Below are positions 57,436 through 64,000 of a stretch of DNA of 64,000 nt, piece after piece. The notes under the pieces are model-generated. The model saw only the letters and a list, made by a program, of their open reading frames with translations. It made no database searches and was not told the DNA's origin. Every line of letters starts with the position of its first letter. Position 1 is the first letter of the stretch. A program made the translations under genes and the position numbers. Origin of the DNA: Chitinophaga ginsengisoli (GTDB taxonomy: Bacteria; Bacteroidota; Bacteroidia; Chitinophagales; Chitinophagaceae). The DNA lies in assembly GCF_003014595.1 (NCBI RefSeq), contig NZ_PYGK01000009.1:62001-126000 (forward strand), written 5' to 3'.

Positions 57436-58728
57436 ATGAGTATAGTTCGATACATAACGCCGCTCCTTGTCAGTACTGCACTGTTAGCATCGCAGTACGC
57501 GACAGCGCAACGGGTGCTGACACTCGAAGAGGCAAGGAAGCTGGCGGTGACGAGGAATAACAACCTGCGTGCTGCGCAGGAAAAGATAGGGGCTGCCCGG
57601 GCACAAAAGGCCATAGCGGCAGCAAAGGACAAACCTACTATAGATGCTTCTGTAACTGGCTTTTACTTCGGTACTCCGCTGAATAAACTATTGCCTGAAT
57701 ATGGAGTAAGCCCAATGGTATCTGCTTCACAGGCGATCTATTCAGGGGGTAAAATAAAACTGGGTAAGGAAGCGGCAGACAAAGGCATTGAAATAGCGGA
57801 AACGCAAAAGGCACTGACAACAGCAGAAGTGGTATTGTCCGCCGAAAGCGCTTACTGGCAGGTAGTAGCCGCAAAGGAAAAGATCAAACTGGCGGAACAG
57901 TATTCACGACAACTGGATGGTTTGTATAAGGAACTCAATAACGCTTATACTGCCGGTCTGACTTATAAGAATGACCTCTTACAGGTGAAGGTACAACAGA
58001 ACGACAACCAGCTCAATGTGCTCCGGGCCAACGATGCGTTGGTATTAGCGAAGTTGAACCTGGCACAGATCAGCGGTCTGGGAGATAGTACGGATTTCGT
58101 GCTCCCGGATACTGTACTGGGAGATTTCAATAATGCCACCTTACACCGTTCAATGGCGGAAATAACAGCTGACAGACCTGAGATCAAGATCCTGCAGCAG
58201 TCACTCGAAGCAGAAAAGATCCAGGAGAAATTATTGAAAGCAGACTTCAAACCCACCGTTGGATTGAATGCCGCCGGACTGGCTGGTTTCGGTAAACAAG
58301 GGATCAACCTGGGGAATCCTTCCAGTAACGCCTTCGCCAGTTACTACGGTCTCGTTCAGGTAAGTCTGCCGATATTGGACTGGGGGCAACGTAAACAGAA
58401 GATTAAGCAGCAACAGCATAACATCTCCGCGCAGCAATACCAGCTGCAGGAAACAAAGGAGAAGATATCACTCGAAGTACAGCAGGCGTATTTACTGCTG
58501 AATGAATCGGCTAAACGTATTGAGCTATCCGGCGCGTCACTGGAACAGGCAGAAGAGAATCTAAGACTGAGCAATGACCGATTAAAGGCTGGAACTATCA
58601 CAGGCCAGGATGTGCTGGAGGCTCAAACTATCTGGCAACAGGCAAACAGTAATATCATTGATGCGAAGACGGCGTATCGGATCAGTGAAGCCAATCTGTA
58701 CAAAACTTTAGGTATGACACGGTTTTAG
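57436..58728 (+). CDS. TolC-family outer-membrane efflux channel
   Basis: The 430-residue protein has a signal peptide to about residue 24 (YATAQ) and the OEP repeat architecture: LTLEEARKLAVTRNNNLRAAQEKI and the second half AEENLRLSNDRLKAGTITGQDVLEAQ. Long alpha-helical hairpins form the periplasmic tunnel and beta-strands the outer-membrane pore. It follows the RND gene by 42 bp and completes the tripartite pump. Confidence 0.92.
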   Translation: MSIVRYITPLLVSTALLASQYATAQRVLTLEEARKLAVTRNNNLRAAQEKIGAARAQKAIAAAKDKPTIDASVTGFYFGTPLNKLLPEYGVSPMVSASQAIYSGGKIKLGKEAADKGIEIAETQKALTTAEVVLSAESAYWQVVAAKEKIKLAEQYSRQLDGLYKELNNAYTAGLTYKNDLLQVKVQQNDNQLNVLRANDALVLAKLNLAQISGLGDSTDFVLPDTVLGDFNNATLHRSMAEITADRPEIKILQQSLEAEKIQEKLLKADFKPTVGLNAAGLAGFGKQGINLGNPSSNAFASYYGLVQVSLPILDWGQRKQKIKQQQHNISAQQYQLQETKEKISLEVQQAYLLLNESAKRIELSGASLEQAEENLRLSNDRLKAGTITGQDVLEAQTIWQQANSNIIDAKTAYRISEANLYKTLGMTRF

Positions 58729-58734
58729 TATTAG

Positions 58735-58799
58735 TTCTTTGGTGTTTTGATAGGCGGATCCGGGTTCGTATACTTCCCCGGATTATCAAAACCAAAGAG
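58735..58799 (+). repeat. Long imperfect inverted repeat after the efflux operon
   Basis: CTTTGGTGTTTTGATA near 58738 pairs with TATCAAAACCAAAG near 58785, and an inner stem ATCCGGG/CCCCGGAT adds to it. It lies directly after the tolC-like stop and could be a transcript-stabilising or termination structure. Confidence 0.55.
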
Positions 58800-58822
58800 T
58801 AACAGTTGTAGGTTTAAGCAAT

Positions 58823-58854
58823 ACACCGGTGCAGTCGTGCACTGGTGTTTTTTT
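58823..58854 (+). terminator. Intrinsic terminator of the RND efflux operon
   Basis: ACACCGGTGCA, loop GTCG, TGCACTGGTGT and a run of seven Ts. It lies about 95 bp after the channel gene. A second partial copy (GTGCACCGGTGTTTTTTTATGG) occurs near 59071. Confidence 0.85.
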
Positions 58855-58856
58855 AT

Positions 58857-59054
58857 GTGGTCAGCGCTACAGCTACCTGCCTGGTGACCACTGCCAGGCT
58901 GTTGCATGCCGCGTTAGAAAAAAACAAAAAGCATGATCATTTTCTAAAAGAAGCCCCAAAGCCTGCCAGCAGTGAGCAGTTTATCAATACCCAGTTATCA
59001 AAGCTTACCACTGAGCGTGAGGCCATTTGCGCAGCGCTGGATCGTTTACATTAA
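58857..59054 (+). CDS. Possible small helical protein, doubtful
   Basis: This is an open frame of about 65 codons, GTG start, with no ATG in frame. The product would be helical and charged (LLHAALEKNKKHDHFLKE, then LSKLTTEREAICAALDRLH). It begins immediately after the terminator of the efflux operon and is followed by a second copy of the terminator-like T-run. It could be a remnant gene, a chance frame or a real small protein. Nothing recognised. Confidence 0.22.
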   Translation: MVSATATCLVTTARLLHAALEKNKKHDHFLKEAPKPASSEQFINTQLSKLTTEREAICAALDRLH

Positions 59055-59320
59055 ATAAAGGGTTGCAGTTGTGCACCGGTGTTTTTTTATGGAATCCCGC
59101 TTTTTATAGATACAACGCACTGAGTCTTCAACATAGAATTGATTCTCCTTAACTTCTCATTAACTGGTGTGACTGGTGAATTTTTTAAATTGAAACCTAA
59201 ATCAATATTAAAATAATGCTGTATCCAGGCCAAAGTCATACCAGATGTTCCAAATGCGGGCATACAATTACGGCGATAGCTGCTACAGTTTAGTTCATCT
59301 TTAAATGTTAGAAAATAGAG
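59055..59320. other. Spacer upstream of the subtilase gene
   Basis: It holds the partial terminator repeat near 59071-59092 and otherwise AT-rich sequence. A minus-strand frame at 59087-59356 has no recognisable content. I see no clear -33/-7 promoter for the subtilase gene. Confidence 0.4.
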
Positions 59321-61771
59321 ATGCCCGATAATAGATTTGTATATCTCTCCAACCAATGGCAGAATAATGAATCCTTCAAGCGCCAGCGTGGTTTTACTAC
59401 CTCAAACGAGCGGGAGGAAGAAGATGCGGAGCCTAAAACGATCCGGGAGTTTCAAAAAGATCGCTTACGCACAAGTTATGCTGAATTTTTTACCAAACAG
59501 CGTGTAAGGAATGAAAACAGAGCAATACACTTTGATGCCAATATTGATCTGATAAAGATTTCATTTTATGTAACTTTTAATGATGATTTAAAAAGAAAAT
59601 TTTTTGAACGATATGGGCTGAGCTCCGTGGAGTTCAGTCGATTTAATAAGACTGTTACTTTTGAAGTAGTATCTGATATAACCTCTCAAAACTTTTTCAG
59701 GCATGTCCATACTATCATAAACAGCCCGGAAGGAACTGGTTACGTCAACCAACCATTTAATCTTATCGCGCTTGTAATGCATTTTGAATTTATTGACACC
59801 CGGGCTCGTTGGGTCTCTGCATCTCTAAGCGGCAGTTTGTTGACATTGATATCCTCTGCAAACCCCATTTATACAATCCAGAAAAACACACTGTTTCGTT
59901 TTCTGCAAGAACGTCAACTGACCTTTAGCTACGACCAGCAAGCACCTGATTTGATTGAAGTAGCTGTCAATGACCGGAACCAGCTACGCGAGATTGCAGA
60001 TAATTTTGATATTGTCAAAGCCATTACAAGTACGCGGGCTCTTAGAGTTCGACCAGGACAATATGGGGAGCTTAGACGGGATTACGGATTTACCGTTATA
60101 GTGCCTGAACAATTGACTATAGTTGGCGTCATTGATACCGGTGTTACACGAATTACTCCACTGCAGGATATTCTTACAAATTTCTCTTATGATCATACCG
60201 GCAACGGTGCATTCTGGGATGAATCCGGGCACGGAACTTCAGTTGCAGGCCTTGTGGCATTAGGCGCTGAATTTTATGCATCTACGGATGAAGTATATAC
60301 TGCGAAAGCCCGAATAGCGGTGATAAAAGCGTTGCAGTTTAATAATGATAATCTAAATATCTCAAGAATTTTAGCCGATATCCGAAGCGCCCGGCAGACA
60401 CACAATGTTCGGCTTTTTAATTTATCCCTTAACATCAGCTCTGCTAAGGAGTATAATTCCACCTATAGTCACTTTGCTTATGAACTTGACAAACTTGCCC
60501 ATGAACTTGATGTATTAGTATTTATTGCGGTGGGCAATATAGATCCTGATTATTTGGGTGATGCTTTAGCCGATCCGCTGCATCCTGACCATAAGTATCC
60601 TGTATTCTTTTACAAACCTGACAGCACCAGTGACGGACATAGATGCGAAAATACCAACATCTGCGAACCCGCTGAATCACTCAATAATATCTCTGTTGGC
60701 GCTCTTGCTGGTAATCTAGAGCAAAATGATCAGAGTGATGTGACTCCTAATGCGCTGTATCCTGCATATTATACCCGTAAATTTCACTTCGACTATAGTG
60801 TAAATATCAACTCCACCCCGCTACGGAAAAATCAACGGAATAAGCATCTTGTTAAACCAGATGTCGTATTTGATGGGGGGGATCTATTTGTTTATGAAGC
60901 AGGAATGGAGATACTACGCGCACACAACCATCCCGAAGGTGGGTATTTTGCCCGTACAGCGGGAACAAGCCTGGCAACACCACTTATCACATCTTATGCA
61001 GCTCAGATACTCAATGCATATCCGGAACTACGTACACAAACAGTTAAAGCAATTTTAATTAACGCTGCGACTTTTTACAAAAAAGACAATCTGCCGGCCT
61101 TTCGCAACAGCACAGAGGCACTCCTCAAAAACCTGGTGGGATTTGGAAAGCCGCAGAAGGAAAAACTGTTAAATACTGAAGATAATTCAATATTATTTTT
61201 GATCGAAGACGTCATTGCGATTGGCGAGATAATTACTATTCCCATTAACCTTCCGCCGTATCTTAAAGATGCTGGTAACAAACTCAAATTTGAAATCACC
61301 CTGTGCTATAGCTTCTTACCTGTAAAAGACAATCACCTAAATTACCTTCCATTGCACATCTCATTTAATCTGATTAAGTCTGTTGATGTGCAAGTTGCCG
61401 CAAACGCCGGGCAGGTTGTATATGGTATAAAAAATTCCTTCCGATGGAGTGAAGATCATTTTGGATTAGATAACAGGCTATTTTCGAATTCTCAATCGGC
61501 CACTTACATATTGCAACCACGGGATATAAGCGCAGCTGATAATGCGGTGGCGCTGGCTGTTCGTTGTCTATTGAAAAATGAAATTCCCGAGGAATATTCC
61601 AGGCAGGCTAAAAGGATAGCTCATAGGTTTTCTATGGTGATCCGGATAACAGAACAACAAACGCAATCTGTCAACAATTCGCTTTATCAGCAAATACTTG
61701 CCTGTAATGAGATTAAGAATATAGCGGCCGCTACTAATGAGGTTGATATTGATGTGGATGTAGACCTCTGA
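59321..61771 (+). CDS. Cytoplasmic S8 (subtilisin-like) protease, IetS-like
   Basis: The protein has 816 residues and no signal peptide. Residues 1-260 form an N-terminal region of unknown fold. The S8 domain spans about 265-590, with catalytic Asp272 in VGVIDTGV, His304 in SGHGTSVAG, oxyanion Asn406 in AVGNIDPD and Ser550 in AGTSLATP, so the triad is intact. The C-terminal 225 residues look like a beta-rich domain, ending in an acidic tail (DIDVDVDL). The gene abuts a convergent AAA ATPase gene with zero bases between stops. This ATPase-plus-subtilase pairing is that of IetAS, described for Ti-plasmid stability and later for phage defence (recall). Local composition is AT-rich versus neighbours, suggesting transfer. 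Confidence 0.85.
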   Translation: MPDNRFVYLSNQWQNNESFKRQRGFTTSNEREEEDAEPKTIREFQKDRLRTSYAEFFTKQRVRNENRAIHFDANIDLIKISFYVTFNDDLKRKFFERYGLSSVEFSRFNKTVTFEVVSDITSQNFFRHVHTIINSPEGTGYVNQPFNLIALVMHFEFIDTRARWVSASLSGSLLTLISSANPIYTIQKNTLFRFLQERQLTFSYDQQAPDLIEVAVNDRNQLREIADNFDIVKAITSTRALRVRPGQYGELRRDYGFTVIVPEQLTIVGVIDTGVTRITPLQDILTNFSYDHTGNGAFWDESGHGTSVAGLVALGAEFYASTDEVYTAKARIAVIKALQFNNDNLNISRILADIRSARQTHNVRLFNLSLNISSAKEYNSTYSHFAYELDKLAHELDVLVFIAVGNIDPDYLGDALADPLHPDHKYPVFFYKPDSTSDGHRCENTNICEPAESLNNISVGALAGNLEQNDQSDVTPNALYPAYYTRKFHFDYSVNINSTPLRKNQRNKHLVKPDVVFDGGDLFVYEAGMEILRAHNHPEGGYFARTAGTSLATPLITSYAAQILNAYPELRTQTVKAILINAATFYKKDNLPAFRNSTEALLKNLVGFGKPQKEKLLNTEDNSILFLIEDVIAIGEIITIPINLPPYLKDAGNKLKFEITLCYSFLPVKDNHLNYLPLHISFNLIKSVDVQVAANAGQVVYGIKNSFRWSEDHFGLDNRLFSNSQSATYILQPRDISAADNAVALAVRCLLKNEIPEEYSRQAKRIAHRFSMVIRITEQQTQSVNNSLYQQILACNEIKNIAAATNEVDIDVDVDL

Positions 61772-62797
61772 TTATGGGATATGTAGGGCTATCTTTTCGG
61801 TGGTAATAAGGCTTTTCCATACTTTCACATCAACCACCGGTACTCGCAGCACTTGATTCTCTACATCTTCAAAAATGCTGCGTTTGATCGCGGTGATCAG
61901 TGTTTTTTGTATGCTAAAATAGCTCAGACCCAGCGCTTCTTTTGTGATTGATTTAATGGTCGACTTATCTGGCAAATTAAAATGACCATTTTTTAAAGTA
62001 AGATTAATTAGTTCTCCAATTTGTCGTTCATTGGGCAAATCGAGCTTTAGATTAACATCAAATCTTCGTAATAATGCATCATCCAACATGTCTTTCTGGT
62101 TAGTTGCAGCAATTAAAATACTATCCTGTGGCAAATAATCAAAGAGTTGCAACATGGTATTAACAACGCGCTTCATTTCACCATGATCCTGACTATAATC
62201 ACGTACTTTCCCCAATGAATCAAATTCGTCGATAAATACAATGCAATTTTCAGCAGTTGCCTTTCTGAAGATCTTTGCCAGATTTTTGCTTGTCTCGCCA
62301 AGTTTAGAAGACACAATTGCACCAAGGTTTACTACGATCATCATCTTTTTCAACTCACCAGCAATTGCATACGAAGCCAATGTTTTGCCACAACCCGAAG
62401 GCCCATGTAATAAAATCTTATTGGATATAGGTAAATCAAACTTGCGTAGAATATCAGATGACTTATGCTCTTTAATAAACAAGGCTAATTCTTCTTTCAC
62501 ATTCTCATTGGCAACCAAATTATTCAGCGTATAGTCGGAGGTTAACTTTTCAAGGATCAAATCATTAAATTCCTTGTCCTCTAACCTGTTGTAATATGAA
62601 TCAGATCCCACTTTCGTAAGTGAACTTGTGTTTTGTCGCAACCCTTCTTTTAGAATAGATTGTAATTGCAGGGCGAAGTTGATCTTCTTTGTTTTCTTGG
62701 AGTATTCAATCAACTCGTTGAGGACAGATAAAAGTCTATCCTGGTCATTTTCCAGGCCGAACTTGGCAATGTCTTTTATCAGGTCAAATTGACTCAT
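61772..62797 (-). CDS. AAA ATPase paired with subtilase, IetA-like
   Basis: The 341-residue protein has a helical N-terminus (1-90) and an AAA core: Walker A GPSGCGKT at 132-139, Walker B IVFIDEFD near 186-193, sensor-1 ATNQKD (Asn233) and Arg finger candidates Arg244/245 in ALLRRFD. It is small and cytoplasmic and resembles ATPases encoded beside subtilases. It would act as an unfoldase, a regulator or an immunity partner for the protease; which one is not known. It lies downstream of the response-regulator gene on the same strand but has its own -7-like box. Confidence 0.87.
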   Translation of the reverse strand: MSQFDLIKDIAKFGLENDQDRLLSVLNELIEYSKKTKKINFALQLQSILKEGLRQNTSSLTKVGSDSYYNRLEDKEFNDLILEKLTSDYTLNNLVANENVKEELALFIKEHKSSDILRKFDLPISNKILLHGPSGCGKTLASYAIAGELKKMMIVVNLGAIVSSKLGETSKNLAKIFRKATAENCIVFIDEFDSLGKVRDYSQDHGEMKRVVNTMLQLFDYLPQDSILIAATNQKDMLDDALLRRFDVNLKLDLPNERQIGELINLTLKNGHFNLPDKSTIKSITKEALGLSYFSIQKTLITAIKRSIFEDVENQVLRVPVVDVKVWKSLITTEKIALHIP

Positions 62798-62826
62798 ACA
62801 TTATATTTCATCTATGTTAATCTACA

Positions 62827-62870
62827 CAAATCTAAACAATTACCATTGAAAAATACCAGGTAGTTGGTAT
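62827..62870 (-). promoter_or_regulatory. Promoter region with inverted repeat upstream of the AAA ATPase gene
   Basis: On the minus strand TAGATTTG (62827-62834) fits the -7 consensus. The -33 position is weak. An inverted repeat ATACCA-N6-TGGTAT (62853-62870) overlaps the -33 zone and could be an operator, or alternatively part of a terminator for the upstream regulator gene. Confidence 0.45.
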
Positions 62871-62888
62871 TTTCCGCAGCAACACACC

Positions 62889-63653
62889 TTATCGCACCTG
62901 TTTCGACGACTGATATTCCGTAGGCGTCATCCCAAACTGCTTCAGGAAATTCCTGCCGAAATTCGTCTGCGAATGATACCCCACCATGTCAGATACTTCA
63001 TATATCTTGTAGGTGCCTTGTCCCAATAAAGCTGCCGCCTTTTTCAGGCGGGTAACGTTTACCAGTTCATTAGGCGTAAGATCAGAAATGGATTTGATCT
63101 TTCTGTATAACGTAGGCCGGCTCATATTCATTAACCTGGCGAGTTTTTCTATATCGAGGTCCGGGTCTTCCAGGTTCTCATGAATAATAGCCGTCAGTTG
63201 TTCCAGGAACAATTCATCGGGCCGGCTGGAGGCAATGGTGTTGATATTGACCAGCGGCGAATGTGCAAAGTAATCTTTGATCTTAGACCGGTTGGCCAAC
63301 AAGGAAGCAATTTGCGCCAGCAGGAATTCTGTAGAGAAAGGTTTGTCCACATAAGCATCCGCGCCTAATTCCAATCCCGCTATTTTGGCCTGTAAGGTGT
63401 TTTTAGCCGTCAGCAGGATAACGGGAATATGGCAATAGTCAAAAGTCGATTTGACGAGGCGGCACAGCTCAAAACCATCCATTACTGGCATCATGACATC
63501 ACTGATGACCAGCTGTATCGGTTCAGTACCTAACAGTGCTAAAGCCTCCCGGCCATTTTGTGCAGTCAGTATCGTATACTTTTCACTGAGCTCGTCCCCA
63601 AGAAAGGCGAGGATTTCTTCATTATCATCAACAAGCAGTAGCAGTGGTTTCAT
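62889..63653 (-). CDS. Response regulator with AraC-type output domain
   Basis: The protein has 254 residues. The receiver at 1-120 has DDN near the start, the phosphoacceptor Asp in VISDVMMPVMDGFE and Lys in VDKPFS. The AraC HTH at 150-250 has LDIEKLARLMNMSRPTLYRKIKSIS and YEVSDMVGYHSQTNFGRNFLK with GMTPTEYQ. It overlaps the upstream kinase gene by 4 bp (ATGA), so the two are one operon and a cognate pair. The layout recalls the C-terminal half of hybrid two-component systems split into its own gene. Confidence 0.92.
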   Translation of the reverse strand: MKPLLLLVDDNEEILAFLGDELSEKYTILTAQNGREALALLGTEPIQLVISDVMMPVMDGFELCRLVKSTFDYCHIPVILLTAKNTLQAKIAGLELGADAYVDKPFSTEFLLAQIASLLANRSKIKDYFAHSPLVNINTIASSRPDELFLEQLTAIIHENLEDPDLDIEKLARLMNMSRPTLYRKIKSISDLTPNELVNVTRLKKAAALLGQGTYKIYEVSDMVGYHSQTNFGRNFLKQFGMTPTEYQSSKQVR

Positions 63654-64000
63654 GATGTCTGGTTTGTAGTGGTGATTGTTTTGGTTCTGCCTGGTTGCAG
63701 ATTAAACTCTATTTCCTGATGTACCGGTATGCGCAATACAAATACATTCAGGTGATGATGGCCTGGTTGTAATGTCAGTGATCCTTTATGTAATGTGGCT
63801 AAGGAACGGGAAAGTGCCAGGCCTATGCCTGTACCTTTCTGCATCTCCGTTTCCTTGAGCCGGAAGAATGGTTCGAAGATCTTTTCTTTCATATCCTCTG
63901 GGATGAGGTGCCCATCATTACTGACCTCTATGATGAAATAATTCTCTTCTTCCGGGAAGACCAGCAGGCGTATACTGGCAACAGTGGCGGCATATTTTAT
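63650..64000 (-). CDS. Sensor histidine kinase, C-terminal part (5' end outside window)
   Basis: The frame is open to the right edge. The visible 116 residues are the end of a HATPase_c domain: G1-like VSNDGHLIPEDMKEKIFEPFFR and G2 KGTGIGLALSRSLATLHKGSLTL. The input domains and the phosphoaccepting His lie outside the window. It is the likely kinase for the AraC-type regulator whose start it overlaps. Confidence 0.88.
   Translation of the reverse strand: MKYAATVASIRLLVFPEEENYFIIEVSNDGHLIPEDMKEKIFEPFFRLKETEMQKGTGIGLALSRSLATLHKGSLTLQPGHHHLNVFVLRIPVHQEIEFNLQPGRTKTITTTNQTS

Noticed and set aside
59087..59356. 89-codon minus-strand ORF upstream of the subtilase
   Set aside because: Overlaps the start of the subtilase gene and has no recognisable features.

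Overview
The window looks like a chromosome segment from a Chitinophagaceae-type Bacteroidota, probably close to Chitinophaga. The evidence is a SusC/SusD pair, a C-terminal type IX secretion (T9SS) sorting domain, very large HYR/Ig-like surface proteins, AT-rich spacers, and promoters of the TTTG-N(18-19)-TAnnTTTG kind in front of rpmI and two tRNA genes. No CRISPR array, rRNA or intact insertion sequence was seen.

Layout. 1-16183 (minus) is one open frame of at least 5394 codons that runs off the left edge: a secreted giant adhesin with signal peptide, a jelly-roll-like domain, 43 Ig-like units of 85-89 residues, and HYR-like repeats. The Ig units form a higher-order pattern (3 of type B then 4 of type A, repeated four times), including a nearly identical 1830-bp tandem duplication. 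16.5-22.6 kb is housekeeping: rpmI-rplT, ispE, a bifunctional-nuclease/UVR protein, etfBA, a TPR protein and tilS. Between rplT and ispE lie a 59-bp relic of the ispE 3' end and REP-like repeats.

22.6-27.4 kb (minus) is a compact stressosome operon: rsbR, rsbS, rsbT, an RsbT-like/SpoIIE-phosphatase fusion, a PAS histidine kinase whose N-terminus looks like a degenerate RsbT, and a single-domain response regulator. A rhomboid protease and rlmH follow. 28.8-40.4 kb is a sugar-acid utilisation locus (IlvD/Edd dehydratase, SusD, SusC, AraC regulator, FGGY kinase, Tat-exported galactonate-dehydratase-like enolase), plus one unknown protein, lying between two nearly identical tRNA-Arg(ACG) genes with matching promoters.

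40.5-49.5 kb holds a 1421-residue TIG/FG-GAP T9SS protein, a small ParB/sulfiredoxin-like protein, an RluA-type pseudouridine synthase with a long N-terminal extension, a DUF1624 membrane protein and an SDR. 49.6-58.7 kb is a transporter/regulator stretch: AraC regulator, Bcr/CflA MFS pump behind two 16-bp palindromes exactly 100 bp apart, a second AraC regulator, and a complete RND tripartite efflux operon.

59.3-62.8 kb is an AT-rich two-gene cassette of a cytoplasmic subtilase and an AAA ATPase, arranged tail to tail with no base between stop codons. It resembles the IetAS defence/plasmid-stability pair but in an unusual convergent layout. The window ends in a response regulator with AraC output and the 3' end of its histidine kinase.
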